Shown here: positions 63,024 to 64,000 of the stretch, one piece after another
Layout of the letters: each line of letters begins with the position of its first letter
Numbering within the stretch: the first letter of the stretch is position 1
NCBI GenBank assembly: GCA_964463695.1
Contig: CAYXCZ010000007.1
Coordinates: 78,303 to 142,302 of the forward strand
DNA: 64,000 nucleotides
Direction: 5' to 3'
Origin: JALNZU01 sp964463695
Lineage (GTDB): Bacteria > Bacteroidota > Bacteroidia > Bacteroidales > F082
Notes under the pieces: model-generated
What the model was told of the DNA's origin: nothing
Seen by the model: only the letters and a program-made list of their open reading frames with translations
Databases searched by the model: none
Translations under genes and position numbers: made by a program

Positions 63024-63848
63024 TTATGGGTATTTTGGGAACTTGTGAAAGTCGGGATCACGTTTTTCAAGAAAGGCATTCTTACCTTCTTGTGCTTCCT
63101 CAGTCAAGTAATAAAGCAAAGTAGCATTGCCGGCAAACTCTTGCAATCCAGCTTGTCCGTCCAGCTCTGCATTCAATCCTAACTTTATCATTCTCAATGC
63201 CATAGGACTTCTTTTCATCATGATCTCACACCATTCCACTGTGACATCTTCCAGCTGATCAAAAGGCACTACCTTATTCACTAAACCCATCTCCAGGGCT
63301 TCGTGTGCCGAATAAAACAAGTTGAGAAACCAAATTTCTCTTGCTTTTTTCTGCCCAACGATACTTGCAAGGTAAGAAGAACCAAAACCGGCATCAAAGC
63401 TGCCAACTTTTGGACCTACCTGTCCGAAACGTGCATTATCCGAAGCAATTGTGAGGTCGCAAACGACATGAAGTACATGCCCGCCTCCTACCGACCAGCC
63501 GTTCACCATTGCTACGACTGGCTTAGGCATCGAGCGTATCTTACGCTGAACATCCAACACATTCAGGCGCGGCACTCCCTGCTCATCGATATATCCACCC
63601 TCACCTTTAACCTGCTGATCGCCACCACTGCAAAAAGCTTTGTCGCCTGCACCGGTGAGTACAATAACATATATATCCTGATTTTCTCGACAGATTTCCA
63701 GTGCATCGGCAATCTCAAATGTTGTTGTTGGCCTGAAAGCATTGTGTACTTCAGGTCTGTTGATGGTGATTTTTCCAATATGGTTCCAGGTTTCAAAAAC
63801 GATATCCTTATAGGTCTTCACAGGAACCCAATTTCTTACATTTTGCAT
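63024..63848 (-). CDS. menB: 1,4-Dihydroxy-2-naphthoyl-CoA synthase
   Basis: MenB closes the naphthoquinone ring from OSB-CoA. The 274-residue crotonase-fold protein has the family motifs FCSGGDQQVKG, NGWSVGGGHVLHVVCDLTIAS, FGQVGPKVGSFDAGFGSSYLA (with the Asp of the active site) and the C-terminal FLEKRDPDFHKFPKYP. It is the first gene of this men operon. menF, menD and menH are not in the window. Confidence 0.96.
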   Translation of the reverse strand: MQNVRNWVPVKTYKDIVFETWNHIGKITINRPEVHNAFRPTTTFEIADALEICRENQDIYVIVLTGAGDKAFCSGGDQQVKGEGGYIDEQGVPRLNVLDVQRKIRSMPKPVVAMVNGWSVGGGHVLHVVCDLTIASDNARFGQVGPKVGSFDAGFGSSYLASIVGQKKAREIWFLNLFYSAHEALEMGLVNKVVPFDQLEDVTVEWCEIMMKRSPMALRMIKLGLNAELDGQAGLQEFAGNATLLYYLTEEAQEGKNAFLEKRDPDFHKFPKYP

Positions 63849-63935
63849 GTTTCGATCTTTTTATTGATAACAAATGCTGCTAAAAATGGTTCAAATACGT
63901 TGTCAGCATAATAAATGACATTGAATTTCTAGGTG

Positions 63936-63943
63936 CAAAAATA
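63936..63943 (-). promoter_or_regulatory. Candidate -7 box of the menB operon
   Basis: The minus strand reads TATTTTTG, about 88 nt before the menB start. No -33 TTG at ideal spacing was found. The remaining bases to 64000 show no gene. Confidence 0.45.
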
Positions 63944-64000
63944 CGCATTTAACCCAGATTACGCATTAGACAATTGAAAAGGGAAATTACACTCTTTTGA

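Overview
The window is an AT-rich chromosomal segment of a member of the Bacteroidota, probably class Bacteroidia; I cannot place it more finely. The evidence is repeated promoter motifs of the Bacteroidota type (TAnnTTTG, in several places with TTG about 19 nt upstream), two proteins with type IX secretion (T9SS) C-terminal sorting domains, a GldB lipoprotein, many signal peptides ending in Q just after the cleavage site, and weak ribosome binding sites. It looks like housekeeping sequence: I saw no phage, insertion sequence, CRISPR array or obvious foreign island.

Layout. 1-1236 is the 3' part of murD. 1.2-4.6 kb holds an unknown membrane-anchored protein, a TPR membrane protein, fmt and an HU gene. 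4.6-9.9 kb (minus) is a caa3-type cytochrome oxidase operon: SCO, coxA, coxC, subunit IV, coxB fused to cytochrome c, and cyoE/ctaB. 10.3-16.2 kb (minus) reads lpdA, rfbC, a lytic transglycosylase and uvrA. 16.4-18.0 kb (plus) has a structured leader or small RNA, an ICMT-like methyltransferase, a thioredoxin-glutaredoxin fusion and a groES without groEL. 18.1-22.7 kb (minus) has a Sec-exported TPR-CHAT protein and a T9SS cargo protein. 22.9-24.9 kb (plus) is an ATP-grasp ligase and esterase pair, followed by an M19 dipeptidase, an NlpE-META lipoprotein and a large T9SS papain-like peptidase. 31.1-36.4 kb carries rnpB and a TPR/outer-membrane-barrel gene pair; gyrB and a methyltransferase follow. 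39.5-44.0 kb (minus) is xdhC-xdhA-xdhB. 44.2-51.0 kb has a Pit-type phosphate transporter with a long C-terminal domain, prmC, tRNA-His, an outer-membrane barrel, gldB and a comM-like ATPase. 51.1-59.7 kb (minus) is a four-gene alpha-glucan operon (GH13, GH31, GH31, GH13). 60.0-63.8 kb (minus) is menB-menA-menC-menE.

Together the genes suggest an aerobically respiring, menaquinone-using bacterium that exports proteins through T9SS and digests alpha-glucans outside the cytoplasm. Menaquinone made by the men genes would feed a chain ending in the caa3 oxidase. GldB and the two cargo proteins point to an active T9SS encoded elsewhere. The least explained loci are the ATP-grasp/esterase pair, the exported CHAT protein, the structured RNA at 16.4 kb, and the TPR/barrel pair.
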